The notes under the pieces were generated by a model. The model saw nothing but the letters and a program-made list of their open reading frames with translations, was not told where the DNA came from and made no database searches. Source: Niebla homalea (lineage: Eukaryota; Ascomycota; Lecanoromycetes; Lecanorales; Ramalinaceae). Taken from it: a stretch of 64,000 nt of DNA. The stretch covers positions 1,054,001-1,118,000 of the forward strand of contig JAHGAU010000003.1 in NCBI GenBank assembly GCA_019925105.1. Direction: 5' to 3'. The translations under genes and the position numbers were made by a program. This document shows, in pieces, positions 21,040 to 33,158 of the stretch. The stretch's first letter is position 1; every line of letters begins with the position of its first letter.

Positions 21040-21292
21040 CTTGGGTACAGATTTAGCTCGGCCCGGCAGGCTCCCTAAAATTCACGGTCCGCTTGGGATA
21101 CTAAGGGCATGCTCATAACTAGTGTTAATTCACAAAGGAGCCTGTCTGGTCAACAGCTGGTGGATAGCAGAGGCATATGTTTACTTCTCAGATGTGGTGC
21201 AGGGAACATCCATTATGACTAGAAGCTTGTTTTCCCGCCTAAAGCAGGATTACTTGGCCCGCAATGAGTGAAGCATACGAATACATGACGTA

Positions 21293-22340
21293 CTAATTAC
21301 AGTTAGAGTCCAGTGGATGCGATATAAAGGCATATTCTTGAGTCATGCACATGAGTCCCATGTCCTGACGGTCCCTATTTCCGGGACTGTGGGCTATCGC
21401 CGAGTATGGGGGAGGAGGTGTCTCCTGATGTATGTCGATCGGTAAGCGCAGAAGGCGTTTTAGGACAGCAAGCTCAGTATGCATGCTCTGCACACAAGTC
21501 AGGCTTAGTGTGTCCGGTGCCAGGTGATGAATGGGTATCTCAGGCGTTGACTCAAAGGCATCATCGTCAATCGGGCGAAAGACCCAAACAGAAGACACCA
21601 ACATTGTAGCTGCCGACGGCAACGTCCACAGCAAGTGGAAAATTCGAGGATCACCCTCTGGGCGAGCGATGGCATGTCCAATTGGGTCGAGAAGCTTCAA
21701 GATACGCAACTGTTGAGAGTTTAGTGGATACAAGCCGTCGCTGCTGGCTGTTCATCACCATGCCCTTAGAGCCCGCCAGGAGAAAGGACTGAGTTAACTG
21801 AGCTAGAACATGTCAAAACCTATGTTCTCATAAATTAGCTGTAGGCTATGAGAAGTTTTCTTCAAGAAGTTGTGGACAGCCTCAAGTATGCAGCCCTTAG
21901 GGAACCAGTGCTCTTAAATCAGCCGGCCCAAGAGTACCTCTCCTCGCGTTGGAGATAGCTTGTCAACCATACACTTTGCCTCCGCTTGCAAGCTGCCCTT
22001 GACTGCTTGCGTTTTGAGACGTAAGAATATGAGCCGTCGACAAGGCGCTTGCTGACACGGTAATAACAATCCTTGCTGCTGTATTAAAATGAGCCGCAAC
22101 CCGTCTGCGTGCAGTGACGTTGCCACATCTCGGAACTGGTATCCACCGGATTAGGAAACTCAAGGATGAGCAAGACCTGGCACATGGGTCAAAATTCGTC
22201 ATTGGGAAGGGGCGGATACCCGTCCTCTCCTCAGCTTGTAGAGCTTTCCCGGAGTAAGACGCAATCGCTATTCGAAGGAGCCACCATGTCAGTTTGAATA
22301 GAGAGCTTCCTTTGTGGATGATATTCAGGATCGGCAAAGC
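21293..22340 (-). pseudogene. Un-named coding remnant with an in-frame stop
   Basis: I do not recognise this locus. On the minus strand three stretches look coding: about 22337-22150 (LNIIHKGSSLFKLTWW...), about 22143-21812 (FRDVATSLHADGLRLILIQQ... EAKCMVDKLSPTRG...) and 21713-21293 (LRILKLLDPIGHAIARPEGD..., a hydrophobic patch LPSAATMLVSSVWVF and a PPPPYS motif). In the middle stretch the frame reads through ...LLGRLI, a TAA at about 21914-21916, then EHWFPKGCILEAVHNFLKK in the same frame, so a nonsense codon seems to interrupt one exon. A good acceptor (ACTAAACTCTCAACAG) precedes the third stretch. None of the three opens with a convincing ATG. A decayed gene fits best; an intact gene with unusual splicing, or chance open frames, cannot be excluded. 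Confidence 0.4.
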
Positions 22341-22405
22341 ACACGTATGGTATAGTCAGAAGCGTCAATGAAGTGTGGATATAGCCTCAATAGAATAGCT
22401 AATAC

Positions 22406-24002
22406 TCATCCAGGTCTACCATTCTCTTTCCTTCTTCCGGCTCCACTCGAGGACGAAGACGAGACTCTCCTATGGGTATGTGCCTCTTCGTCGTCGCTCA
22501 TGAGACCCTCCAATTCGAACTCTTCGACGTCCCTCAATCTCTGACTGTCGGCCCTTAGATGGCCATTCCCCACCGCTCGCCCGTTGACTTTGGGCAAGAC
22601 AACAGGATTCCGATCAACAGGCCACACGTGAGCTGCGTAAAGGTGTAGAAGCATGATCACGAAGAGGAAGAGAAGGAAGGAAATGCTGAACAGGATCAAG
22701 ATATAGGAGACATGCGTGACGTGGGCGCCAGCAAGGAGAGCCATTTGTTCTTCGGTGGCCCCCATGAATAGAAAACCGGATGTATATAGCAACTAAGCAG
22801 AGTCAGTGAGCCTGTCATGGAATGCGGATTTCCCAAGCTCCAGTCAAAGCGTAGGATGAATGCTCTGAAGCGATCAGACTTACGAAGGGCGTAAGATACT
22901 GGAAACTGCTTGTTTCCTCAAAATTCTTTTCATCCAGAGCATTCCGATCCTTCAAGACAAATGCTATCTCGATGACACGGACGGCACCCGCTGCCATGAG
23001 AGTGTATCCAAAAACGGTATGTACGTGGGTACTGAGCTCAAGGGACTGTGGATGGGCACTCATGCCCCAACCAGTCAACATGATGACCAAGGCGGGGAAC
23101 AAGTTTCTTTTCGGACGTCCGTCTCTTTTCCTGCTGAGAAATACACCCAACAGTCCTGCGCACCACCATACGATTCCCATACTGGTATGTTGGATGTCAT
23201 TCTTGACCCAAGGCCCACCCCAGCGGTGTTCTGTAAAGGTATTCACGCAGCCCCAAGCGGCTATGAGTAGCGAATCGAAGAATTCCTGACTCCGTCCTGA
23301 GCGCTTGAGCCAATACTGGCCCACGAGGAGCAAGATGGTCAGGATAATCCCATAGCCAATGAATGCGCTGCCCATGATGAAATGAGCCAGACATTGACCA
23401 AGGTGATCATCCCGGCAGAAACCCAATGCAGTAATTCCACCGAAAAGCATCTGTACCCAGCTGATGACCGGCATTATTTTGCCCATGACGCCGTGTGTGG
23501 CAACGACATATCGCCGAATCCGTGCATGCCCGCCCTTCTCCAAATGCAGTCGCAGGTAAATTCCGACGATGACCTGTGCCAGGAGAAACAACATTAGCCA
23601 TGTTGCGAAGCTGGCGTGCACGTTCTTGGCGAATTGTCTGCCTTTATGGGCGTGTCCGAGGAAGTAGCCAACAATAGCGAGCACCGTCCCAAGAATCTGT
23701 ACGGGAACATGCCATCGGGAGTGGACGATGCCTAGGACCATGCCAGTAGGGTATATTATGCCCCAAGCAAGAATCTGGATCAATATGTGCGCCCAAAGTA
23801 TCGAATCCTACCGTAGGCAAATGATCAGTGCTTGTACCGGAAGGAGATTGAATGAAGGAATGATTTGTAGAGCACATACCAATGGTTTGGCGGAAACGGC
23901 CTCGCCTTCCGGTATCTCGTCCATGTGGTGTTCATGAGCGGCAGCAATGGATATGGAATATAGCAAGGCCACAAGACCTGCGATACGGGGCGTCGCGGAC
24001 AT
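22406..24002 (-). CDS. ytp1: Ytp1-like multi-pass membrane protein
   Basis: Member of the fungal YTP1 family (DUF2427 plus Ytp1 C-terminal domain), with cytochrome b561-like helices; molecular function unknown. Three exons, minus strand: 23880-24002, 22884-23807, 22406-22792, all phase 0, 477 aa. The ATG at 24000-24002 starts a signal peptide (RIAGLVALLYSISIAAAH); an upstream open frame has no ATG. About ten hydrophobic segments follow, with conserved histidines placed as in b561-type haem proteins (SRWHVPVQILG, NVHASFATWL, ATHGVMGKIMPVISW, LAHFIMG, HTSMGIVWW, STHVHTVFGY). The cytosolic tail is acidic and Ser-rich (SDDEEAHTHRRVSSSSSSG). Haem binding is inferred. Confidence 0.9.
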
Positions 24003-24406
24003 GATAGTATTTGCAAGTGAGATGAAGAGCAATGTGGCCGTGGATTGTTCCAAGACTTTAGCAATTTCTGCAAGCGTTATGGGTGCATTCAAGCATTGTG
24101 CCTGGTCTGGCTATTCTCGAAGCATAGCTAAAAGTGTAGGCGACATCTCCAAAAGACGTATCCTTTCTTACAAGCAATATCGAGTGGCCGAATGACTGCA
24201 GGTGAACGGAATACGGATAGATAGAACCCAAATGCACAAAGATGACGAGCCTCGGGGGGCGTCATCCCGGAAGATCGAAGCGCCGGCGACGCCTCGAGGC
24301 TTCCTCCTCAAGCCCCTTTTTTCCCATTTCCAAATTGGTTGTTTTCTCGATCCATTCTGCTATCTACCTTGCGCTCTCAAAGGTTGGGCGTGACTAGATC
24401 AGTGAC
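24003..24406. other. YTP1 upstream interval
   Basis: 404 bp between YTP1 and the end of the decayed NAD(P)-binding locus, both minus strand. No gene seen. Confidence 0.5.
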
Positions 24407-25600
24407 TTAGGACTCCGCAAGAACTTCAGCCAGACCCGGTCCTCGAAGTTCCCATCCTGGAGCGGACGCTCTGTCGTACTCTGCAATAATGTTGGCTGCA
24501 ATCAGACTGTGTCGGAGAGAAAATGCTGTTAACCACCTGTGACCTTCGAATCGTGGGCTACTTGAAGCAAGCACCAAAAGACGGCCTTACCTGTTTATAA
24601 AGCCTGCTTGATCGAAGGACAGGGAACGAGCATCAGGTTTGGGTATTTTGGCCTGCTTCTGTGCCCACGAGCCGTGAAGACGCCATCACCCGACGATTTG
24701 CCAAAGGTAGATGTAGCCTTGTTGAAAACCAGCATCGCAAGCGACACTACGTGGTCCACGTGGATCTGACCTCGCCAATTAGTCCTGAAGGAGAACCCAA
24801 CTGTCGTGACTCACGCCTGAATGTGCAAGTGAAGTACCATTAGCATGAGGCTGGTTCCATCTCCAACGTACGGCGAGAATCCGAACTGTGTGATATTGTT
24901 CCTCCCATGGAAAACGCCAGCTTTGTCCGATATTGCGTCTTTGCTCTTGCCAAAGACGCCGCCTGGTGAGACGAAACATGCCTCCATCTCGCCGGCAGAC
25001 ACCGCTCTGAGTACCCTAGAAGTCCGTATCAGTGGTGCGTTGATATGAATGCTACCTCAGTCTATGCTGGCAGACACACATATCATATCATCAGGACGAT
25101 TTTTGGGGGGTGTCGATGAGATAGACTTGATGTCATCTTCATTAGCATCCTAAGCAGGAGCTGTCAGAAGACAGAGAGACGAATGATGAGGTGATCTCAA
25201 ACGTACGTTATAGATTTTGGGGGTTCCCTCGGGGTAGCCGCCGGTCTTCGAGCCATCCAGGAAGTTGCCAGCTCCGCTGACGTAGAGCAGAGTGCCTTTC
25301 TTCGACTTTACTCCTTTGATGAATGCTCGCATGAGGGCTCATCAAACGATGAGGCACCGTTGAAAACAATGTCATGCTGAGAGCTGAGCTCAGTCACTTT
25401 AGAAAGCTCTGACAAGTCACCTTGGACGACAATAACTCCAATTGCTTCGAGGGTGGCGTCAAAGTCACTGGAGCGAAGGAATGCAGTGACGGGAAGATCT
25501 GGATGCTCACGTCGAAGAGCTTTGATGAATGGCCCACCAATTTGGCCTGAAGCACCCAGGAAAAGCACGGAAGACGTTGCGAAGTAGCTGCTGATAAGGC
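24407..25600 (-). pseudogene. NAD(P)-binding Rossmann protein (NmrA/epimerase-like), probably inactivated
   Basis: The minus strand encodes pieces of an extended short-chain dehydrogenase-like protein in correct order: VLFLGASGQIGGPFIKALR (dinucleotide-binding GxxGxxG), then HDIVFNGAS, GTLLYVSGAGNFLDGSK, VSPGGVFGKSKDAISDKAG, IHVDHVVSLAMLVFNKA, SLSFDQAGFINS and a C-terminal ELRGPGLAEVLAES with stop at 24407-24409. Several plausible introns join these pieces (for example acceptors near 25151 and 24993, and a donor near 24591). But a one-base shift near 25336-25341 separates DEP... from LMRAFIKGVKSKKG, a second shift lies near 24670-24690, and no ATG precedes the first block. I therefore read it as a pseudogene; assembly errors could explain single shifts. 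Confidence 0.6.
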
Positions 25601-26557
25601 AGAGTTGTTAAGGCATGGGTAATCTTCAATTACTTAATTGCCGGTCTGTCTGATGGACGATTTGGGGGAAATTCGGAGACATTGGGTTTTTGTACTCGCT
25701 TCGGTGGAATCCCTTTATGTTGTGATTGGAGAGCAACATCTGGAGAAGGCATCAGAAGAGAGCCGTCGTTCATCCTTTCATGCCGATATTACAAATCCTC
25801 CCCTCATTGCTCGTAAGAATTGCTTCTCTTCTGACGTATGGGGGCTTCGATTTGGTACACACATAGCAAGCGCAGCCTAAGACGCCTGTCCGATGATCTC
25901 AGAAATACTAGAAATTGGCATCATTGTCGTCGGTTGTTCGAGGCTTATCAAGACGCTGAGTAAAGTAGACAAGGGGCTGGCCGGCGAGAGGAAAAGGGGC
26001 AGGGTTAATTAGTTGAGCCCAATTCTCCGACAGCGTTTGATTATAGATTCTGTCAAGAACAATCAAGATACCTTCTCACTCCTCTTAGATGGGCAAAGCA
26101 CAAGATCAAGTATCAAGGACATTCAATCAGCATTGTGAGCGTGAAGATCATCTCTTTTGTGCTACTCAGCAGCAATCGACCCCAAGAGGATAAAGCAATG
26201 GTAAGATACTTCTACTTGCGAAGCCCAATGTACTTTTTCATAGCAAGAACGGAAAGATTGCCAAATACTCCCTAGACTTACATTGTAGAAATATCGGATA
26301 TCCATTGTAGAAAGGACATGCTCGAACAAATGCGTATGAAGACAGCGAATATCATTCACTGGCAGGGAAGGAGATAAACTGGGGTTTCGGTCCATCATAT
26401 TTCCTCATATAAACATCACCTGTGGCATCAGAGATTCCAGCACCACGACCGCCCTTCAATAGATCGCTACTACTTCCCCATCTTCAGCTCTCGAGCTCTC
26501 CACCTATATCATTGATCACGGAGCTCCATCTTTCTTCGCGTTTCAATTCCATAGAAA
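25601..26557. other. Intergenic interval upstream of SWI5
   Basis: 957 bp with only short open frames lacking recognisable protein. Contains the SWI5 promoter; pyrimidine-rich tracts appear just before the ATG. Confidence 0.5.
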
Positions 26558-27557
26558 ATGTCTGAGCCTGTTCACACCAAGGGAGATGGGAATCACAAAG
26601 CGGTGCTTGAGATACCACTTGACGGCACTTCTACAGCACCCGAACGCCCCGAGCTTCTTGGATCAACAGAAACAAACGAAAAGGTACGTCGGGCAACTCG
26701 ATCACCACCTGCTGGATTCACGGCAGGATGCCTGGCCACTATACCCTTATAACATACCTCTTGTACACGATTTCCACCCCCTACCTTAGCTGCTCGCTCT
26801 TCTCCCGGAGGACGCTGGACGGCGACTGATATCAGAACCATCGGTTTTAGAAGGCCATCCCCCACGAAGCCAAGCGTGCCGAAGAATCTTCTCACACCAA
26901 CGATCTTTCCATCCCCAACTCGGGCTCCGTCATACCGCCATCTCCCGCCAGAGCCAACGGCAACGCCTACACCGAGGCGGAGAAGCAGAAGATGGTATGT
27001 CCCAAAGCTTCTTCAAAACGTTCCTTGCTCACCTCTCCATACTCACACCTTCGCCTTTACTCCCCCCCAATTCCTCAGATACTTTCTCCCCTGCTTAAGC
27101 TGCTCAATTCCAATATCCAAGAAGAAATCCATATGTGAATTCCTACCCAGCTAACCCCCCGGCCTCCAATCATCCATCCCCCACAGGCCTCCCTAATCGC
27201 CAAGAACAACGAGCTCGCGGCCAAGCAGGCAGACATCACCCAGAAGCACAGCGAGATCCTGGCCTCCCTGAAGTAAGCTCCCCAACCATCCATCCCCTCC
27301 CCATCTCATCTACATGCTTTTTGTGAAGACACCCTCCCGGGTTGAAAGGGGGAGGGAATATAATAATTGAAGCTCGGCGTTGAGTCCTGTACAGGACCCG
27401 GGATCCGAAAGCCTTGGTAGGTCGGCACATCCGCTTGCTGCACGAGTACAACGAGATCCGGGATAGCGGGCAGAAATTGATGACGATGATTGCCGAGGAG
27501 AGGGGGGTGACGGCCATCGAGGTCTACGAGGAGTTTGGGGTTGGCGAGGAAGATTAG
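26558..27557 (+). CDS. swi5: Swi5/Sae3-like recombination mediator
   Basis: Small partner of Sfr1 that stabilises Rad51/Dmc1 filaments in homologous recombination. Four exons: 26558-26683, 26851-26994, 27187-27272, 27395-27557, in phase, 172 aa. The first two exons code for a disordered N-terminus; exon 3 codes for a helical segment (SLIAKNNELAAKQADITQKH) and exon 4 for the Swi5 signature VGRHIRLLHEYNEIRDSGQ, ending EVYEEFGVGEED. All introns have GT-AG ends with CT-rich 3' parts. The gene is longer than yeast Sae3 because of the added N-terminus, common in filamentous fungi. Confidence 0.9.
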
Positions 27558-27765
27558 GGACCGGGTGGAGGGGCAACGGGCAGCGGTGGCGACATGCTTG
27601 TGAGATACAGGGCCAGTGGTGGTAATGAGTTGTGGATGAAGTGGAATAGCTTCGCGCTCATATCCTAGCTACATGAAAGTGCCCCAGAGAGGACTGTTGA
27701 ATCTACCGGAACACCAGCGCTATGCTTGCAGATACGTATCCCAACATCTCCAACCTAACGACCTG

Positions 27766-30700
27766 CTATGCAACCTTCTCCAAGCTCTGAAGATTCACAA
27801 GCTCAAAGTACTTTCCCTGTACCTTCAACAGCTCACTATGCGTACCGCTCTCCACAATCTTCCCTCCATCGAATACATAGATCACATCCGCCTTCTGAAT
27901 TGTACTGAGCCGGTGAGCTACTGCGATCGTCGTCCTTCCCTGAGCCGCAGCATCCAATGCTGCTTGGACGACCTTCTCAGATTCCGAGTCGAGTGCGGAC
28001 GTCGCCTCGTCCAACAAGAGGATTTTGGGGTCACGGAGGAGGGCACGGGCGATGGCGATACGTTGCTTCTGACCCCCGGACAGCATGCTGCCTTTCGAGC
28101 CGACTATAGTGGCAAAGCCATCACTGAAGTTTTGATCAGTAAATAGTCAGTTGTCATACCAGGAGCTGGAGTATCTTACGGCAATGACATGATGAAGTCG
28201 TATATGTTGGCATCCTTACAGGCCTGCTCAATGGCTTCCTCCGGCACGTCTGGCCGGTCGGATCCTAGTAGAATGTTTTCTCTGACCGACCCTTGATACA
28301 GCGTTGGCTCCTGGCTCACAAGGGACAAGAAACCGCGATAGTCATTCAGATGAAGCCTTGAGACTTCTTTCCCATCAACGAAGACACCCCCAGACAACGG
28401 ATCGTAGAAGCGTTCCATGAGGGCAATAGTAGTACTCTTCCCACAGCCACTGGCCCCTACGAGAGCCACGTACTGTCCAGGCTTCACCGTCAAATTCAGG
28501 CCCTTGAGCACGGGCTGCTCAGGTCTCGTCGGATATCGAAAGTGGACGTCACGAAATTCTATGGTGCCTTCTACGTGCTTGAGAGGATCTCCAGTTGGAG
28601 ACCATGAGTCGATATCAGGAACTCGGTCGAACAGCTTCTTGAGCGCTGTGGCAGCATGCTTCGCTTTACCCATGTCAGGCGCAAACGAAAATATAGTACC
28701 AGCAGATTGAGCACCGAAGATGATTGCTGCAAAGACGATGAAGAATTGTAGTTCGGTGTACTCGCGACTAGCGATCAGAGTACCACCATACCAGAAACCC
28801 TGAGGATGGTACAATTAGTAGTGCTCTCCAATTAGGGCAGTAGTAATGTGAAGGTGCTTGAGAACGATCTTAGGGGCAAACCGGAAATACAAGACTTACC
28901 AGCGCATTGCAAAGAAACATGAGTGATTGGGACGAGGCGTACAACGTCGACGTCCGCAATACCGATTTCAGACTCTGATTACCTTGTGCAACCAGCGTCT
29001 CGTGATAGTGATTCCAAACATCTGCCTCGCGAGTCAAAGATGCTACAGTACGGATTGCCGCTGTAGCTTCGCAAGCATAGCTGGCGGAATTCTCATAGGC
29101 TTTCTTTGCGCGCTCCTGGAACCGGCCCAACATCCAGAATCTTAGGTAGCCACAGGCGAGGAGGATAGGTATCGTTGCTGAGCACACTAAGCCTAACTTC
29201 CATCCTATGGCACAGGCCAGGGCGATTGCGGCGATCAAAGTCGTGCTGACCACAAGTAGAGTGCCCAACGTGACGCCACTCATGCCAGCTAGATGTGTAG
29301 TCTCAGTTGATAGAAAGGATGTCAGCACCCCGGCGGAATTTTCCTGTTCGATCATGCCAGTCAGCGTCTTGGTACGACAAGCTTTACACGACAACAGTCG
29401 ACGAATGCGAATGCACGTTCGCCAAGATGGTAAGAACGGAATGCCATGACAGATGTACCTCTCTATCAAACCAGCTGATGTCCTGTCTTAGCATTGTCCG
29501 AAATGCGCGGTCCCTGGCACGGTGAACGAGCCGCTCAGAACAGTACGCGAATGCGATTCCTTGCACTGCATATGTGATCAATTGTACAATGGCCAGCATC
29601 AAATACATCAGCGACCAGAAGTTTGCGTCGTGGCGTAGTTGTGCGTACATACTTGAGGGCAGGGACAGGGCGACAATAGATTTTGCAAAGAAGACAGATT
29701 GGGTGGGATAGCCTCCGCCCGCAATGATAGAAAATATAAGGCCAACAAGCATCCACCCGGCTTCTGGCCTGTTAAATGCGCCGACGACCTTTATCAAGGC
29801 CCAGAGTGGGTATGGACGGTCTATGGGAAACCAAAGTCAGTAGGCACATGTAGAAAAGATGGACAGCATATGCGGCAATGACAGTATGGGGAAGCGCTGA
29901 AACATATTCTTCAACCTGGCATCTGATCTGAAAAAAGACGTGCCTAGGAAGCAGGGACGAGAATGCGGCTTACCTCCAATAGGTTGACGGTCTTTCAGCA
30001 CCGCACTAGACACTGACTTCGTCGTGGTCGTCCGTTCTAAAGGCTGTCTGCTCTCTTTTTCTGACACTGTGGGTACTTTTTCCATCATTTTCTCTTCCAT
30101 GCTCTCCTGTTCGTCGGCAAGACTCTCCTTCTTTTCCTCGTTCTCGGCCGAGATCTGCTGAGCTTCCACAAGATTATAGTAAGCGCCTTGTCGTTCAACA
30201 AGATCATTATGGGAACCTTGTTCCACAATACGACCTTGACTCATGACCACAATGTTGTCCGCAGTCTTGATGGTAGATAGACGGTGAGCGATAACGATAG
30301 TGGTGCGACCCTGAGCAGCTACATCAAGGGCCGCTTGGACTACACCTTCAGACTTTGTATCCAGAGCTGAAGTTGCCTCGTCCAGGAGTAGAATCTTGGG
30401 ATCTTTGACCATGGCTCTAGCAATGGCGATTCGCTGCTTTTGGCCTCCAGAGAGGAGGAATCCCCGCTCTCCAACATGTGTCTCATAACCATCTGGCAGT
30501 CCGGTAACGAACTCATGGGCATTCGCCATTCTTGCGGCCTTTTCGATTAGCTCTGTCTGTTTCTCCTTGCTCGCATGCTCATACTCTGTGCCAATCAAAC
30601 CATGGAGAATGTTGCCAAAGATTGTGGTGCTGAACAGTGTTGGCTCTTGGCTGACGAGTGCAATCTGACGACGCATCCATTGCAGATTTAACGTGCTTAC

Positions 30701-32227
30701 ATCATGGCCGTCGAGATAGACATGACCACCAACAGGATTGTAGAACCTCTCAACAAGACCCACGATTGTCGATTTCCCAGACCCGGATGCACCAACAAGG
30801 GCGGTAGTCTTGCCTGCGGGTACTTTCAGACTCACGTCCTTCATGACCACCACCTCGGCTCTGGAGGGATAGATGTGCTTGATGTTCTTGAGTTCAACTG
30901 TGCCTTCAACATGATCCAAGATCTCGCCCGCGTCATTCATTGGATCAAGAGGCGACACCCGATCGATCGTGGTGAAGATCTTGGTTGCGGCAGCTACACT
31001 CGTGGTAAATGCTTGAGCATTAGGTGCTACGTTTCCGAGCGAGAATGCTCCGATCATGATGGACAGCATGATGGTGAGCACGTCGGATAAAGTCATCTCT
31101 CCAGAGACTAGGAATCGAGATCCCTGCCAGAAGGAGAGGGCATAATTGAGATAGATGATACCCATCATAGCTCCAATCATGACGGCCAATGCAACCTTCA
31201 GCTTCAAACCCCACTTTTCGGCCTCCTGGAGATGCTCATCGTACTGACGTGCGAGCTTGTCCTGTGTGCCGAAAGCGGTGGCGTTGCGAATGGAAGAAAT
31301 GACCTCTTCGGCGACGGTCCCACCCAGCGCATACGACTCCAGAGACTGTTTGTTATACCTGACGATAAAAGTAGATCCTGCAGCCATGGTGGAAACGATG
31401 GCGAAGACGGTCGAACTCAAGATGAGCGTGAGCTTCCAGTACTTGACGAAAGCAATGACGAAGGCGGTCACGAATGTTGCTATGGCCGTCAAGGTCAGGG
31501 CCACTTTCTCCGAAACGCCGTCCTGCACCAAATTGGTGTCTGCTGTGATGCGAGTCGTGATTTCGCCAGCACCTAATTTGTCAAAGAAGGCAATGTTCTG
31601 GCGTAGAATAGCGGCCAGATATTGCTCTCGGATCTTTTGGGTGACATGTTCTCCTGTGTATATGAACCCCACGGTACATATGTATATCGAAACGAACTCT
31701 CCCACGGCCAAGTAGATGAAATACAAGGTGAAATGTGACAGCTGAGAATTGAAGTAGGATTGGGAGACATGGCCTTGGAAGAAGTTCTGGAAGAGGCCAC
31801 CCAGCTGGCCAAATATGACAGTCATCAAAGGCATGACTGCTCCGCCAGTAATGGCCATTAAAGAACTTATGGCAACGATGATCAGATCGTTCCTGGTAGC
31901 ATATCGATATAGCGTGAAGAATGTGACCTTGACTGTGGGTATTTCAAGCTGCTCTTTGACAATGTGTTTCTCGTTCTCGGGTAGATGGGCGTATGCTTCG
32001 TCCCCTTCCTTGACTTGTCCAACTTTGATGATGCGAGAATCGAGTTTCTCCATGTGTACAGCATCTTCGGAGGAGGTCGTTAAGGAAGGGGAAGGCTCAT
32101 TCAGAGGTTTTTCCAAAGATTTCTTTTCTTGAACCTCACTTTGACTTGACTGGTGGGAGAGCTGCCTGTTCACCTCCACACCGAGCGTGTGGGCTGCGCT
32201 GTTGAGGTCGCCACCTGTACTGTCCAT
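27766..32227 (-). CDS. Full-length ABCB (MDR/Pmd1-type) transporter
   Basis: ATP-driven efflux pump of the plasma membrane, organised TMD1-NBD1-TMD2-NBD2. Five exons, minus strand: 29974-32227, 29459-29820, 28900-29343, 28180-28799, 27766-28123, in phase, 1345 aa from the ATG at 32225-32227 (an upstream GTG was not used). NBD1: Walker [10 protein letters not shown] near residue 481, [23 protein letters not shown]2: GASGCGKST near 1136, [20 protein letters not shown]. Both sites look catalytically complete, with Q-loops (SQEPTL) and H-loops (AHRLS). TMD1 has the fungal MDR start [14 protein letters not shown]. The acidic linker before TMD2 holds the first intron (153 nt). Closest in type to S. 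pombe Pmd1 and Aspergillus atrD/mdr1; substrate unknown. Confidence 0.95.
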
Positions 32228-32832
32228 TATGGCAACGGCGCACACTGACACGCACGGGAGGTTTTCGAAGTGTAGAAGATGGAGACAAAAATGAGAAGAT
32301 GGGTGTGCTCTCCGTGGAAGACGTCAATTACCTCAATCGGGCAGGAGCCCTAGAGTACATTCACCTCAAGGCTCGCAGCAGGATTGGAAAGAGCAAAGGT
32401 CAAGGGGGATCATGAAGCATGCAAGGAGAGTCAAGCTGGTGTAGAAGAGTCATGCTTAGGCATCTATTTACATCAAGATGCAGAGTCATCGTGCATCAAG
32501 CGACCTTGTAGGTGGCCATTAGGTACATAAATTATTCCGGACTCTGGAGATTCCGAGACTTATGAAAAGACCGAGTCTAGGTATTTAATATTTATGCGTT
32601 TGGTAACATCCCCCGCTGGCCGGTGTGGCCGCTATCCGACACGCGCTGGGTAGTGCTAAGTCACCGCAAGGCGCAAGGGCCACCTTTGCAGATCATCAAT
32701 CCTTGGCGGCCTCTCTAAGCGAGGTTTTCCCACCTCGCAAAAGATACGCTGTACGGATACGGTCACGGATCACAACCACACTCCTGCAACCTACCCTGAA
32801 GGTAATCGCATCAGCGTCATCATCAAGACAAG
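32228..32832. promoter_or_regulatory. Divergent promoter region ABC transporter / eL39
   Basis: 605 bp between the two ATGs with no supported gene. An AT-rich TATTTAATATTTATGC patch lies at about 32581-32596. Confidence 0.5.
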
Positions 32833-33158
32833 ATGCCTGTGAGTATACTCCATCTGCAGTGATCAGGCATTCGGAACTGACACGGTTGATCTGTAGTCCC
32901 ACAAATCCTTCCGCACCAAGCAAAAGCTCGCAAGGGCTCAAAAGCAAAATCGACCCATCCCACAATGGATCCGCTTGAGGACCGGCAACACCATCAGGTG
33001 AGCCTCCAACGATCGATGGAAATTGCATCAGCGCCCGTGGTACTGTCATATTGGCGGGCTGGCAATGATGAGTGAGCAGAAAGAGAGCTAACACGGTGGC
33101 CGCCTGTAGATACAATGCGAAGCGAAGGCACTGGAGGAAGACAAGAATTGGCATTTAG
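32833..33158 (+). CDS. rpl39: 60S ribosomal protein eL39
   Basis: Small basic protein lining the ribosomal exit tunnel. Three exons too short for simple open-frame calling: 32833-32838 (only ATG CCT), 32897-32997, 33110-33158. Spliced product is 51 aa, exactly the family length: [34 protein letters not shown] and [15 protein letters not shown]. Introns are 58 and 112 nt. A 152-aa open frame on the opposite strand is a shadow of this gene. Confidence 0.97.

Noticed and set aside
33001..33109. Possible box C snoRNA in the second eL39 intron (ATGATGA near 33066)
   Set aside because: No matching box D (CTGA) or terminal stem downstream within the intron.
32696..33154. 152-codon minus-strand open frame
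   Set aside because: Lies opposite the three exons of eL39, whose spliced product is an exact family match.
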